From an uncultured Lachnospiraceae bacterium (GTDB lineage: Bacteria; Bacillota; Clostridia; Lachnospirales; Lachnospiraceae): a stretch of DNA of 64,000 bases. Both the position numbers and the translations under genes were made by a program. The notes below the pieces were generated by a model that saw nothing but the letters and a program-made list of their open reading frames with translations, was not told where the DNA came from and did no database searches. The DNA lies in the NCBI GenBank assembly GCA_910588815.1, contig CAJUQY010000004.1, forward strand, positions 1 through 64,000, read 5' to 3'. Shown piece by piece: positions 6,214 to 18,923 of the stretch (the first letter of the stretch is position 1; every line of letters starts with the position of its first letter).

Positions 6214-8343
6214 CTATCTCTGTACCCAGATTTCTCTGTAAGACACACCGCTCTGCAAAGCGCGGCCGTGATCCCCATAGAAAACATCAATCTGCCTGGG
6301 GTTTCCGTCTGCAAACCCGCCTGTATCCTCGGCGACATATATGCCATCCATACCGGCGATTTTCACTCTTGTCCCGTAAGGGATCACCGAAGGCGCCACC
6401 GCAATCGTGCGTCCCTCCGCAGGCACCGCCCCCGTTGCGGTCGTCCCGAACCAAGGGCCGTTGCAGCATACTCCGCCGCAGTAACCTGTGACCTTAAATT
6501 CCCCCAGGGATACCCAGAAAGCGCCCGAAGCGCCTGCAGGAGCGGGCGCAGTCCTCGGCTGGATAACCACCTGCAGCGCTTCTATGTAGGTTCCTGTGCC
6601 GGAGGTTCCGGCAGCCTGCCCGTTCTTTGCCCAGCCGAGCCAGCCAAGCTTCGGTGTGGAAACCCGGTAATAAACGTCGTTGTACGCCGCCAGTTCTCCT
6701 GTCAGGCGGATCTCCACAGCCTGCAGCCCTTTTCCGCTTCCTGCCTCTCCGCTGTAAGAGCCGTCCGCAATCTCGCCGCCCCATCCGTCCTTCACGTTGG
6801 CGGTTTTGTAAGTAATCGCCCCTTCATACCGGCCGTTTCCGGATTCGACCTGCAGCCGGATCGCCTCCAGGGCCTTCCCCTTTCCGGCATTTCCGACAGT
6901 GCCGCCGTTTCCTGCATACACGGTCTCACTCTGTCCGCTCACCTCTGCCAGGACAGTAAGCGCGCCGATCTTGTCTTTTTCCAGGGAGGCGGCTTTATCC
7001 TGCGGATACCCCTCGCTCCCCTTGGGGAGGAGCCGGATCTCCAGGGACTCGATCGCTTTGTGGTAGCCGACGGTTCCGGCAATTTCTCCGTTCTTGGCCC
7101 ATCCGAGGGAGCCCCAGGTTGCACAGTGTGCCCGGTACCAGACATCATATTTTTCCGCCATTTCTCCTGTCAGGCAGATCCGGATGGCCTCCAGGCGTTT
7201 GGATTTCCCTTCTGTTCCGGCAAGCTTCCCGTCCGTCTGCCATTCCATCCAGCCATAGCTCTGGGCATGGGCCTGATAGGTGACGGAGCCTGCGATCTCC
7301 CGCCCGTTCTCATCTCTGGGATTTTCCAGCCAGATACGGAAAGCTTCCATCCGTTTGGCTTTTCCCTGGGTGCCGCTCACCTGCCCGTCCGCCACGGCAT
7401 CCAGCCAGCCGTAGCTCTGAACATGGGAGGTGTAGGTCAAGGTTCCCTTTCTGGTGGGAGAAAGAAAGTTTCTGCCGGACTGCGCCGGCGCATCCGGACT
7501 CCCCTTCCTTACAAGGCGGATCCTGAGCGCCTCTATGGACTTTCCATAGCCTTCGCTTCCGGCCCGCTCTCCGTTTTTCGCCCATCCAAGATCGCCGAAG
7601 CCTGCCGCATGGGCCTGATAATAAATATCATATTCTTTTGCAAGCTCTCCTGTCAGAGAAATCTCTATGGCTTCCAGGCGTTTCGATTTGCCCAGCGTAC
7701 CGGCCGTCTCTCCGTCCGCCACGGGCTCCTGCCACCCATACGTCTGGCAGTGGGCGCGATATGTAATTGCTCCCTGCACAAGCCGCTCGGGCTCCCCCGG
7801 ATTTCCGCTCTCCTCCACAAGCTTGATATGTAAGGCCTCCAGGCGCTTCCCCTGTCCCCTGGTTCCGGCCCATTCGTCCTCGGAAGTCCAATCCATCCAG
7901 CCATAGCTCTGGGCATGGGCCTGATACATAACCCGGTAAACCGGCTCCTGCTCCTGCTCCTCTACTGCCTCTTCATAAGCTTTCAGGAATATCTCCCCGC
8001 TTTCTTCCGGAGCCTCCTCAGAGGATTCCTCGGGCAGCTCTTTTGGAACTACACTTTCCTCCGTGTTCTCCCCGGCAGGCTCCGCAGACGGTTCCTCCGA
8101 AGACATTGCTCCGCTTTCTTCCGGAAGAACCCCGGAAGCTTCCGTGACACTGCCGGCAAATTCTGTGGACGGCTCTTCCATGGACGCTGCCTCGTCTCCC
8201 TCCGAAGTCCCGTCGGAAATCTCCGCGGGTACCTCCTGCCGGTTTTCTTCCTGTCCATAGACCGGAACAGAGCTGCAGAACAAAAGAACGGCAAAAAAAA
8301 TAAGGGAAAACCGCCTTCTCGCCGTAGTTCTTCGTTTTCTCAT
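6214..8343 (-). CDS. Secreted protein with nine ChW repeats and a C-terminal 3D domain
   Basis: The 709-residue product starts after AGGAGG with a signal peptide (RRRFSLIFFAVLLFCSSVPVYG, cleaved near residue 30). Residues 35-135 are an acidic Glu/Ser/Pro linker. Nine clostridial hydrophobic W (ChW) repeats follow (about 137-595), each with a GW core and a conserved G..KRLEAI-type ending. They fall into three triplets: repeats 3, 6 and 9 share LGWAKNG, and repeats 2, 5 and 8 share LTGE(L/M)A. Residues 615-709 form a 3D domain (TGYCGG...TATG...IAVAP..IPYGT...AEDTGG...QIDVF), found in Gram-positive wall-active proteins related to lytic transglycosylases. A wall-associated role is inferred. It has its own consensus promoter and terminator. 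Confidence 0.9.
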   Translation of the reverse strand: MRKRRTTARRRFSLIFFAVLLFCSSVPVYGQEENRQEVPAEISDGTSEGDEAASMEEPSTEFAGSVTEASGVLPEESGAMSSEEPSAEPAGENTEESVVPKELPEESSEEAPEESGEIFLKAYEEAVEEQEQEPVYRVMYQAHAQSYGWMDWTSEDEWAGTRGQGKRLEALHIKLVEESGNPGEPERLVQGAITYRAHCQTYGWQEPVADGETAGTLGKSKRLEAIEISLTGELAKEYDIYYQAHAAGFGDLGWAKNGERAGSEGYGKSIEALRIRLVRKGSPDAPAQSGRNFLSPTRKGTLTYTSHVQSYGWLDAVADGQVSGTQGKAKRMEAFRIWLENPRDENGREIAGSVTYQAHAQSYGWMEWQTDGKLAGTEGKSKRLEAIRICLTGEMAEKYDVWYRAHCATWGSLGWAKNGEIAGTVGYHKAIESLEIRLLPKGSEGYPQDKAASLEKDKIGALTVLAEVSGQSETVYAGNGGTVGNAGKGKALEAIRLQVESGNGRYEGAITYKTANVKDGWGGEIADGSYSGEAGSGKGLQAVEIRLTGELAAYNDVYYRVSTPKLGWLGWAKNGQAAGTSGTGTYIEALQVVIQPRTAPAPAGASGAFWVSLGEFKVTGYCGGVCCNGPWFGTTATGAVPAEGRTIAVAPSVIPYGTRVKIAGMDGIYVAEDTGGFADGNPRQIDVFYGDHGRALQSGVSYREIWVQR

Positions 8344-8375
8344 CCATTCCTCCTTTTTTTCCGAATTTCCACTTG

Positions 8376-8405
8376 ATTATATCTCGTTCCGCAGTCTGTT
8401 GTCAA
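8376..8405 (-). promoter_or_regulatory. Promoter of the ChW/3D protein gene
   Basis: On the minus strand TTGACA (8405-8400) and TATAAT (8381-8376) are both exact consensus hexamers with an 18-base spacer. The start codon is about 33 bases downstream of the -10 box. Confidence 0.75.
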
Positions 8406-8489
8406 TAATTTTGTAATATTTTTTAATTATTGCTTAATTATTTCTTTAAATTTCCCTAATATTTTACATCCCATGTGTTTTTTTCCAGC

Positions 8490-9983
8490 CTATCTCTTCT
8501 TAAAAAGGGAATACCCCATCAGGCTCTCGTCCACGGCCCTGGCCGCCTCCCGTCCCTCTCTGACAGCCCAGACCACCAGGGACTGGCCCCGGTGCATGTC
8601 GCCCGCCGCAAACACGTTTTTCACGTTGGTGGCATATCGTCCCGGCTCCGTCTTCACATTGGTGCGTCCGTCCACCTCCACTCCGAACGCTTTAGTGACA
8701 TACTCCTGGCTTCCAAGGAAACCGGCCGCAATCAGTACCAGATCTACCTCAACCTCTTTCTCGCTCCCGGCCACGGGAACCATCATCATCCGTCCGCTCT
8801 TCTCATCCTTCTTGCCCTCCAGGCCCACTAACACCGCCTTTTTCAGATTCCCTTTGCCGTCGGCAACAAACTCCTTCACCGTGGTCTGATAGACCCTCGG
8901 ATCCTTGCCGAAGACGGCGATGGCCTCCTCCTGCCCATAGTCTGTCTTCAGGATTTTGGGCCACTGGGGCCAGGGATTATCCGGCAGGCGCTTTTTGGGG
9001 GGCTCCGGCATCATCTCCAGCTGAATCAGAGAAGCGCAGCCGTGGCGGATGGAGGTTCCCACACAGTCATTGCCCGTATCGCCGCCGCCGATGACCATGA
9101 CCTTCTTTCCCCTGGCAGAAATGAAATTGCCGTCCGTTAAGTCCGAATCCAGCAGGCTCTTGGTCGTGGCCGCAAGAAAGTCCACCGCAAAATAAATTCC
9201 CTTTGCCTCCCGCCCCGGCACCTTGATGTCCCTGGGATTGGAGGCGCCGCAGGCAAGAATCACACAGTCGTACTGTTTTAAAAGATCCGCCGCCTTGTAA
9301 TTCTTCCCCACGTCGGCGCCGGTCACAAACTCCACGCCCTCCGCCTCCATGACGGCAAGCTTCCGGTCAATGATGTGCTTCTCCAGCTTCATATTGGGAA
9401 TGCCGTAGCGAAGGAGCCCGCCGATGCGATCCCTCCTCTCAAAGACCGTCACCTGATGGCCCCGCTTATTGAGAAGATCCGCCGCCGCCAGCCCGGAGGG
9501 GCCGGAGCCGACCACAGCCACCCGTTTCCCCGTCCGCATGGCAGGCGGCATGGGTTTCACATACCCATGGGCATAGGCCGTTTCAATAATACTCATCTCA
9601 TTTTCCTTGATGGAAACGGGCAGCCCGTTCAGGTTGCAGGTGCAGGCCGCTTCACAGGGAGCAGGACAAACCCTGCAGGTAAACTCCGGGAAGCTGTGGG
9701 TCTTTTTCAGCCGGTCATAAGCCTGCTTCCAATTGCCGTCATAAACCAGGTCATTCCACTCCGGAATCAGATTGTTTAGGGGACAGCCTGAAACCATCCC
9801 GTTAAAGAGCACGCCTGACTGGCAGAAGGGCGTTCCGCAGTCCATGCACCTGGCTCCCTGAATCCTCTGCTTCTTCGGCGGCAGAGGCCTGTGAAATTCC
9901 TTATAATTTTTGATCCGCTCCAAAGGCGGGACCACCGCCCCCGTCTCTCTCTCATAGTCCAAAAATCCAGTCGGTTTTCCCAT
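8490..9983 (-). CDS. gltD: Glutamate synthase [NADPH], small subunit
   Basis: The 497-residue protein begins at the ATG at 9983, preceded by GGAGG and one base after the gltB stop (TGAGATG). The N-terminal region has the cysteine sets of a ferredoxin-like Fe-S domain (CMDCGTPFC, CRVCPAPCEAACTC). An FAD-binding GSGPSGLAAADLL follows near residue 155, and an NADPH-binding GGGDTGNDC near residue 300. It passes electrons from NADPH through FAD and Fe-S centres to the large subunit, which makes two glutamates from glutamine and 2-oxoglutarate. Length and motif order match GltD fully. A terminator after it is not obvious. Confidence 0.97.
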   Translation of the reverse strand: MGKPTGFLDYERETGAVVPPLERIKNYKEFHRPLPPKKQRIQGARCMDCGTPFCQSGVLFNGMVSGCPLNNLIPEWNDLVYDGNWKQAYDRLKKTHSFPEFTCRVCPAPCEAACTCNLNGLPVSIKENEMSIIETAYAHGYVKPMPPAMRTGKRVAVVGSGPSGLAAADLLNKRGHQVTVFERRDRIGGLLRYGIPNMKLEKHIIDRKLAVMEAEGVEFVTGADVGKNYKAADLLKQYDCVILACGASNPRDIKVPGREAKGIYFAVDFLAATTKSLLDSDLTDGNFISARGKKVMVIGGGDTGNDCVGTSIRHGCASLIQLEMMPEPPKKRLPDNPWPQWPKILKTDYGQEEAIAVFGKDPRVYQTTVKEFVADGKGNLKKAVLVGLEGKKDEKSGRMMMVPVAGSEKEVEVDLVLIAAGFLGSQEYVTKAFGVEVDGRTNVKTEPGRYATNVKNVFAAGDMHRGQSLVVWAVREGREAARAVDESLMGYSLFKKR

Positions 9984-9984
9984 C

Positions 9985-14568
<4,584 letters not shown>

Positions 14569-14608
14569 AGTCTTATTCCTTTCTTTTGGCAAGAGGAAAT
14601 ACGATGAA

Positions 14609-14633
14609 ATAGAATCCTGCTCCGACAGGATTC
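14609..14633 (-). other. Hairpin in gltB leader, proximal
   Basis: On the minus strand AGAATCCTG pairs with CAGGATTCT around a CGGA-type loop. It lies about 40 bases before the gltB start codon. It lacks a following T-run, so it is not an intrinsic terminator by itself. Confidence 0.5.
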
Positions 14634-14697
14634 TCCGCCTGCGGCGTGTTGCCCCAACAACATTTTCCACTCCGCCGCAATGCGATCCCCCGGGGGG

Positions 14698-14747
14698 CTT
14701 TTTATCGTACAGGAAATCCGAAGGACTTTCCTATACGATAAAAAAGA
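14698..14747. other. Long near-perfect stem-loop in gltB leader
   Basis: On the minus strand the arms TTTTTTATCGTATAGGAAA and TTTCCTGTACGATAAAAA pair almost throughout, with an inner TCC/GGA and a three-base loop. The T-run released by the preceding hairpin is the outer edge of this stem, so the two structures share bases and may be alternative partners. Confidence 0.6.
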
Positions 14748-14786
14748 GTGCTCACTACAGATCATCCGTCTGTAGCAGGCACTCCG
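14745..14786 (-). terminator. Attenuator-like terminator in the gltB leader
   Basis: On the minus strand GAGTGCCTGCTACAGA pairs with TCTGTAGTGAGCACTC around the loop CGGATGA, followed at once by TTTTTT. It falls roughly 60-100 bases after the predicted start of transcription and about 180 bases before gltB. A terminator in this position would stop transcription unless an upstream structure or protein prevents its formation. Confidence 0.6.
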
Positions 14787-14847
14787 TTGTGTCCCAATAT
14801 CCACGTATTCCCGTTTATGAATTTTTCCAAGCTGCAACTTGCGTTTT

Positions 14848-14876
14848 ATCATACAACGGTCTTTCTCATTTGTAAA
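14848..14876 (-). promoter_or_regulatory. Promoter of gltBD
   Basis: On the minus strand TTTACA (14876-14871) and TATGAT (14853-14848) are 17 bases apart, one mismatch each from consensus. Transcription from here gives a leader of about 270 bases before gltB, containing three hairpins. Confidence 0.65.
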
Positions 14877-15047
14877 GAAAAACTTTTTGTTAAATTATCT
14901 GATTATTTGATAATATATATGTTTTTTATATGTTATTGGATAATTTTTCACATATCCGCAAACAGCAGAGCATTCCCACACAATTCGCCCTTCCCAAAAA
15001 GAAATCAGATAAAAATTCGATTGGAGAAAAAAGAACAGCTCCCATTT
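14877..15047. other. Intergenic stretch between the histidine kinase and gltB promoter
   Basis: With the gltB leader this makes about 480 bases without a gene. It contains a perfect 11-base inverted repeat, CAGATAAAAAT (15006-15016) and ATTTTTATCTG (15044-15054), the second arm covering the stop codon of the kinase gene. On the minus strand it is followed by TTTCTTTTT, so it may be a weak terminator. Nothing else is seen. Confidence 0.4.
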
Positions 15048-17846
15048 TTATCTGCTGCCGCCCGCCAGCCACCGCTCAAGCACTCCGCTTATGACCTCTG
15101 GCTTTAAAGGCTTCGCCATGTGTTCATTCATCCCTGCGTCCTTTGATGCCTGTACATCCTCCGCAAAGGCATTTGCCGTCATGGCGATGATGGGAATTTC
15201 CGCGGCATCCGGCCTTTCCAGGCTCCGTATGGCCCTCGTAGCTTCATAGCCGTCCATGACGGGCATCATAATATCCATAAAGATAATCTGATAGGTGCCG
15301 GGCGCCGATCTTCCAAACAGATCCACTGCCTCCTGCCCGTTCTCTGCCATGGTGACCTCCAGACCGTTATCCTCTATCATATACTCCGCAATCTCCCGGT
15401 TCAGCTCATTATCCTCCACAATCAGCGCCCGTTTTCCGCGGATCCCCTCCAGATCCCCCGTCTTTTCCTCCTCTTTTTCCGGAAAAGCTCCAATCTCCAG
15501 AGGGAGAACCACCGTAACCGTACTCCCCTTTCCCTCTTCGCTTTTTACCTCTATGGTTCCGCCCATACTGTCCACCAGTTTCTTGGTAATCGCCATGCCA
15601 AGCCCGGTTCCCTGGTAATTGGTCCTGGCGCCGCCCGCTTCCTGGGTAAACGGTTCAAAAATGTGATCCAGATACGCCGCACCCATACCGTTCCCCGTAT
15701 CGGAGATCTCAAAGCAGACTCTTGCAATCCCATCGTTTTCAGAAAGTTCGCGGCACGCAAAGCGGACACTGCCCATAGGCCTATTGTATTTTACGGCATT
15801 GTCGGTGATATGGATCAGGATCTGCTTGATGTGCAGAGGGCTTCCCACGAAGGATTTGTGGGGCAGCCCTTCATAATCCACCGTCAGCGTGATATTATTC
15901 GACTCGGCCTGTCCTCTCGTGATCGTCACACAGTTGCCCAAAAGCTCCAATAGATCAAAGGGCTCTCTGGCCAGCTCCACATTCCGGCCTTCCAGTTTAT
16001 TGATGTCCAGCACGTCGTTGACCAGCGACAAAAGACGCTCCGCCGATATCCGGATCTTCTGCCGGCAATCCTCCTGCCTCTCCATATCCTCCGAACTCTT
16101 CTCCGCAATATTTAACATCCCCAGGATCCCGTTGATCGGCGTGCGCATATCATGGGACATGTGGGAAAGGAATTCCGTCTTGGCCCGATTGGCTTTCTCC
16201 GCCTCCCACATAGCCGCCTGCAGCTCTCCGTTTTTCTTTTTGAGCAAAAGATACGACTTCCTCCGCATATGGAAAACAGAGCCGCCCAATACCAGCAGAA
16301 ACGTCAATATGAGTCCCGCAATGACAAGCACGTTCCTCGTCTGGTAAAGATAATCCCTCAGATCGTAATTGCTGTAAGGAATGTTCATATATTGATTGAT
16401 GATATCCTCTTTCTCCTCTTCCGACAGCATCCGCAGAGCCTTGTTCATCACATCAAACAGCACCGGATCTGCTTCTCTGGATGCCGCCAGCACACTTCCG
16501 GCCTGATACCGATAGCCTCCCCACTCAATCAGATCGGAAAATCTCTCATTCTTGGATTGATAATTGTATTCGATGGTATTCAGCAGCGTAATATCCGCCT
16601 CGCCGGCCTCCAGCGCCTGCAGACAGTCCTTTGCACTGTCTCGGTAAATAACCTCGCCGCCGAATTCCTCGTTCTCCGCCCAGTATGCCCGTCCCCTGGT
16701 CAATACCATCGTCGGTTCCCTGTCCGAACGCACATAGTCATTCCTCGATATAAGCGCCGCATTGTAAGCCATGAAAGAAGCAGTGAACATAACATCCTCA
16801 TCGGCGGAAAGCTGCATGTTGTTGGCCCCCACATAGAAGTCGATTTTTCCCTCCAGCAAAAGCTCCTTCCAATAATCGCTCCTGTCAAGGGGCAGAAATT
16901 CCATTGGCATCCCGCTTCTCTCAGACGCTGTCTTAAGAATTTGAATATAGATCCCGTCATACTCTCCCGATTCCGTGACATAGGCCAGAGGATTGGTATC
17001 TGTGTAAAAACCGATCGTTACTGCGTCCATATGATCGATCATCGTCCGTTCCTCAGACGCAAAATTTTCCCGCCGGTCTCCATAATAACGGCTGGTCAGC
17101 TCCTGATCCAGCGCGGAACTGTCCATATTAATCGCCTCAATCCCCCGGTTCAATTCTGCGAGCAGCTCTTCATTGCCCTTCCACGTAATATAATAATAAG
17201 GGGCGTAAGCGAACTTTCCCACCAGGCATTGGCCCTCCTGCACCTCCGTCAGTGTATGGACCCCTATATCGATCTCTCCGTTCCCGAGGGCCTCCTGCAG
17301 CTCTTTCGTGCTTCCGTATTCCTGCAGATTCGGATCCTCCAGTCCGTTTCTGGCCAGGTATTCTAAAAACTCCGTCTTCCGGACATAGCTTTCCACCACG
17401 CCAAATCTCAGTTCTTCCATATGCCCGAAATCTTCAAAAGCAATACCGCTGTCTGCTTCCACAAACAGACAACCGTAGGTATAACCGCTCGCCAGGGCCG
17501 CATAGTCAAAGATTTCGGCCCGCTCTCTGGAATATTGTGCAGATCCTACCAGATCAACCTCCCTCGCCTCAAGCTTAGAAAGAGCGCTGTCCCAGTTCTC
17601 ACAGTCCACGTATTCGATCTTCCAGCCTGTATAGGTGCAAAGCTCTTTCAGATAGGCCACATCCACACCGTCATAACCTTCCGTTTCCGAATAGGTATGA
17701 TACCCCTGCATCGGGAAAAACGCCACCCGGACAGTGCGCACTTCCCTCGCCTGAAGCACCGCCGGCCGGGACATCACCAAAAGTACTGCTGCCAAAAGCA
17801 GGCTTATCCCTCTCCGCCATATATTTTTCCTGCATATTTTTTTCAT
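15048..17846 (-). CDS. Hybrid sensor histidine kinase with two solute-binding sensor domains (EvgS/BvgS-like)
   Basis: The 932-residue protein has a signal-anchor (residues 10-33) and two consecutive family-3 solute-binding domains (about 37-258 and 275-492), as in amino-acid-binding proteins. A transmembrane helix follows (505-526). The HisKA domain has phospho-acceptor His565 in SHMSHDMRTP. The HATPase domain shows ITDNAVKYN, DTGNGMG and GTGLGMAI. A receiver domain (805-925) has Asp858 in FMDIMMP and Lys912. There is no HPt domain and no response regulator gene beside it, so the output partner is elsewhere. The tandem binding domains suggest it senses an extracellular amino acid or similar small molecule; proximity to gltBD is suggestive only. 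GGGAGGTG precedes the ATG. Confidence 0.93.
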   Translation of the reverse strand: MKKICRKNIWRRGISLLLAAVLLVMSRPAVLQAREVRTVRVAFFPMQGYHTYSETEGYDGVDVAYLKELCTYTGWKIEYVDCENWDSALSKLEAREVDLVGSAQYSRERAEIFDYAALASGYTYGCLFVEADSGIAFEDFGHMEELRFGVVESYVRKTEFLEYLARNGLEDPNLQEYGSTKELQEALGNGEIDIGVHTLTEVQEGQCLVGKFAYAPYYYITWKGNEELLAELNRGIEAINMDSSALDQELTSRYYGDRRENFASEERTMIDHMDAVTIGFYTDTNPLAYVTESGEYDGIYIQILKTASERSGMPMEFLPLDRSDYWKELLLEGKIDFYVGANNMQLSADEDVMFTASFMAYNAALISRNDYVRSDREPTMVLTRGRAYWAENEEFGGEVIYRDSAKDCLQALEAGEADITLLNTIEYNYQSKNERFSDLIEWGGYRYQAGSVLAASREADPVLFDVMNKALRMLSEEEKEDIINQYMNIPYSNYDLRDYLYQTRNVLVIAGLILTFLLVLGGSVFHMRRKSYLLLKKKNGELQAAMWEAEKANRAKTEFLSHMSHDMRTPINGILGMLNIAEKSSEDMERQEDCRQKIRISAERLLSLVNDVLDINKLEGRNVELAREPFDLLELLGNCVTITRGQAESNNITLTVDYEGLPHKSFVGSPLHIKQILIHITDNAVKYNRPMGSVRFACRELSENDGIARVCFEISDTGNGMGAAYLDHIFEPFTQEAGGARTNYQGTGLGMAITKKLVDSMGGTIEVKSEEGKGSTVTVVLPLEIGAFPEKEEEKTGDLEGIRGKRALIVEDNELNREIAEYMIEDNGLEVTMAENGQEAVDLFGRSAPGTYQIIFMDIMMPVMDGYEATRAIRSLERPDAAEIPIIAMTANAFAEDVQASKDAGMNEHMAKPLKPEVISGVLERWLAGGSR

Positions 17847-18055
17847 ATTTCACCTCCCGCAATACTCAATCTCTCAAATATTCTTTCTCATATACATCAT
17901 CCGATGACAATTCCACGCATGCGGCAAATTTCTCTTTTCTCCCACAGATAGTTTATCACAGATTCCGCCAAACTCCAAAAATATTTGATAAATTTTCTGC
18001 TTACTTCTTTGATGTATTCCCAGCGGCATGCTTCCTCTGCACGGGCCTGTGCACA

Positions 18056-18095
18056 TAAAAAATGCTAAGCCACAAGTTTTAATTCGTGGCTCAGC
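18056..18095 (-). terminator. Rho-independent terminator
   Basis: On the minus strand GCTGAGCCACGA pairs with (T)TGTGGCTTAGC around an A/T-rich loop, followed by ATTTTTTAT. It lies 50 bases beyond the decayed ORF at 18147 and would end transcription of the MATE-MarR unit before the kinase gene. Confidence 0.7.
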
Positions 18096-18146
18096 ACCAT
18101 ATTTTACCAACAGCTACTTTTGAAAAAACTCTGCAATATTCCACCG

Positions 18147-18401
18147 TTACTGTTTTACAAATGCAGAAGACGTGCTTTGGGGGACTACCCCTCCTTTTTT
18201 CACCAGGCAGATTTCAATCGCCTTGGCCCAGTAGCACTGCATCTTTTTAGTATCCAAATAATTGATAATGGACCAGGGATTATAGATATCTGTGCGATTC
18301 CCGAAGGTAATCCCCATCATAACCGCCCGCTCCGGATAGGGATTGGTCTTAAACGCAGGAATTAAACAGGCTGCGGTCATTCCTTGTAGTGCCGTCAACA
18401 T
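18147..18401 (-). pseudogene. Remnant of an AAA-ATPase-like (PF09820-type) protein
   Basis: The 84-residue frame contains two blocks I recognise from the large family of about 550-residue AAA-ATPase-like proteins common in Lachnospiraceae and Bacteroides: FKTNPYPERAVMMGIT and FGNRTDIYNPWSIINYLDT. In intact members these are separated by roughly 80-100 residues (the RVSKESIF...WYDG section). Here they are joined, so an internal deletion has occurred. The N-terminal Walker A region and the C-terminal nuclease-like domain are both gone, and the upstream sequence has stops. This is a decayed gene; no function is expected. Confidence 0.65.
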
Positions 18402-18472
18402 TTGTTCCTGTCGTTCTTTTCAAGAGCGTCTAATGAGTGTCCAGGGCAGGCCGGCCGTAACAATCCTCATGC

Positions 18473-18904
18473 TCACCACCCCTTTACCTTTTCTTTAAAG
18501 TCTGCCAGATACCGCTGCGTCAAATCTATATAGATACTTTTTTCTTCATCCGACCACGACGCAAATATCTCATTTTCTGCCTCGATTACCCGAAGAGCCG
18601 TATTCCTGGCAAGCTGCCTGCCTTTTTCCGTAAGGTACACTTTCTTTTTCCTTCCCTCAAAGACTTCCAGATAAACGATCCCTTCTGATTCCAGTTTCCG
18701 CAGTGCAGAATTAATTGTCTGCTTGCTGGCCCCGGATGTAATATCGCCAAGCATACATTCCCCGCCGCAGGAACAGAGCGTATAGAGAATCAGCATTGCG
18801 CTGTCGGACATTCCCAATTTGAGCGCCGCGTCATGGTAAGCAGTATCAATTTCCGACATCAGCAGATTAAACCGCTGCATCTGCACATTGATAAAAAATT
18901 CCAT
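18473..18904 (-). CDS. MarR-family transcriptional regulator
   Basis: The 143-residue protein has the MarR winged-helix layout: an N-terminal dimerisation helix, a recognition region around TSGASKQTINSALRKLESEGIVYLE (about residues 56-80), a wing with EGRKKKVYLTEKGR (about 82-96), and a long C-terminal helix. ASKQTI in the recognition helix is typical of MarR proteins linked to transporters. It starts 19 bases after the stop of a MATE pump gene and is likely co-transcribed with two pumps. It may repress that operon through the dyad at 21757-21800, which is inference. The ligand cannot be read. Confidence 0.9.
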   Translation of the reverse strand: MEFFINVQMQRFNLLMSEIDTAYHDAALKLGMSDSAMLILYTLCSCGGECMLGDITSGASKQTINSALRKLESEGIVYLEVFEGRKKKVYLTEKGRQLARNTALRVIEAENEIFASWSDEEKSIYIDLTQRYLADFKEKVKGW

Positions 18905-18923
18905 ATTTCCTCCTCTACACTTC

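Noticed and set aside
6196..7833. 545-codon plus-strand open frame opposite the ChW/3D gene
   Set aside because: It mirrors the repeat pattern of the real gene and has no ribosome binding site or recognisable domain.
14569..14876. T-box riboswitch upstream of gltB
   Set aside because: No GGTGGNACCGCG-type sequence or specifier stem was found; the hairpins are better described as an attenuator of unknown type.
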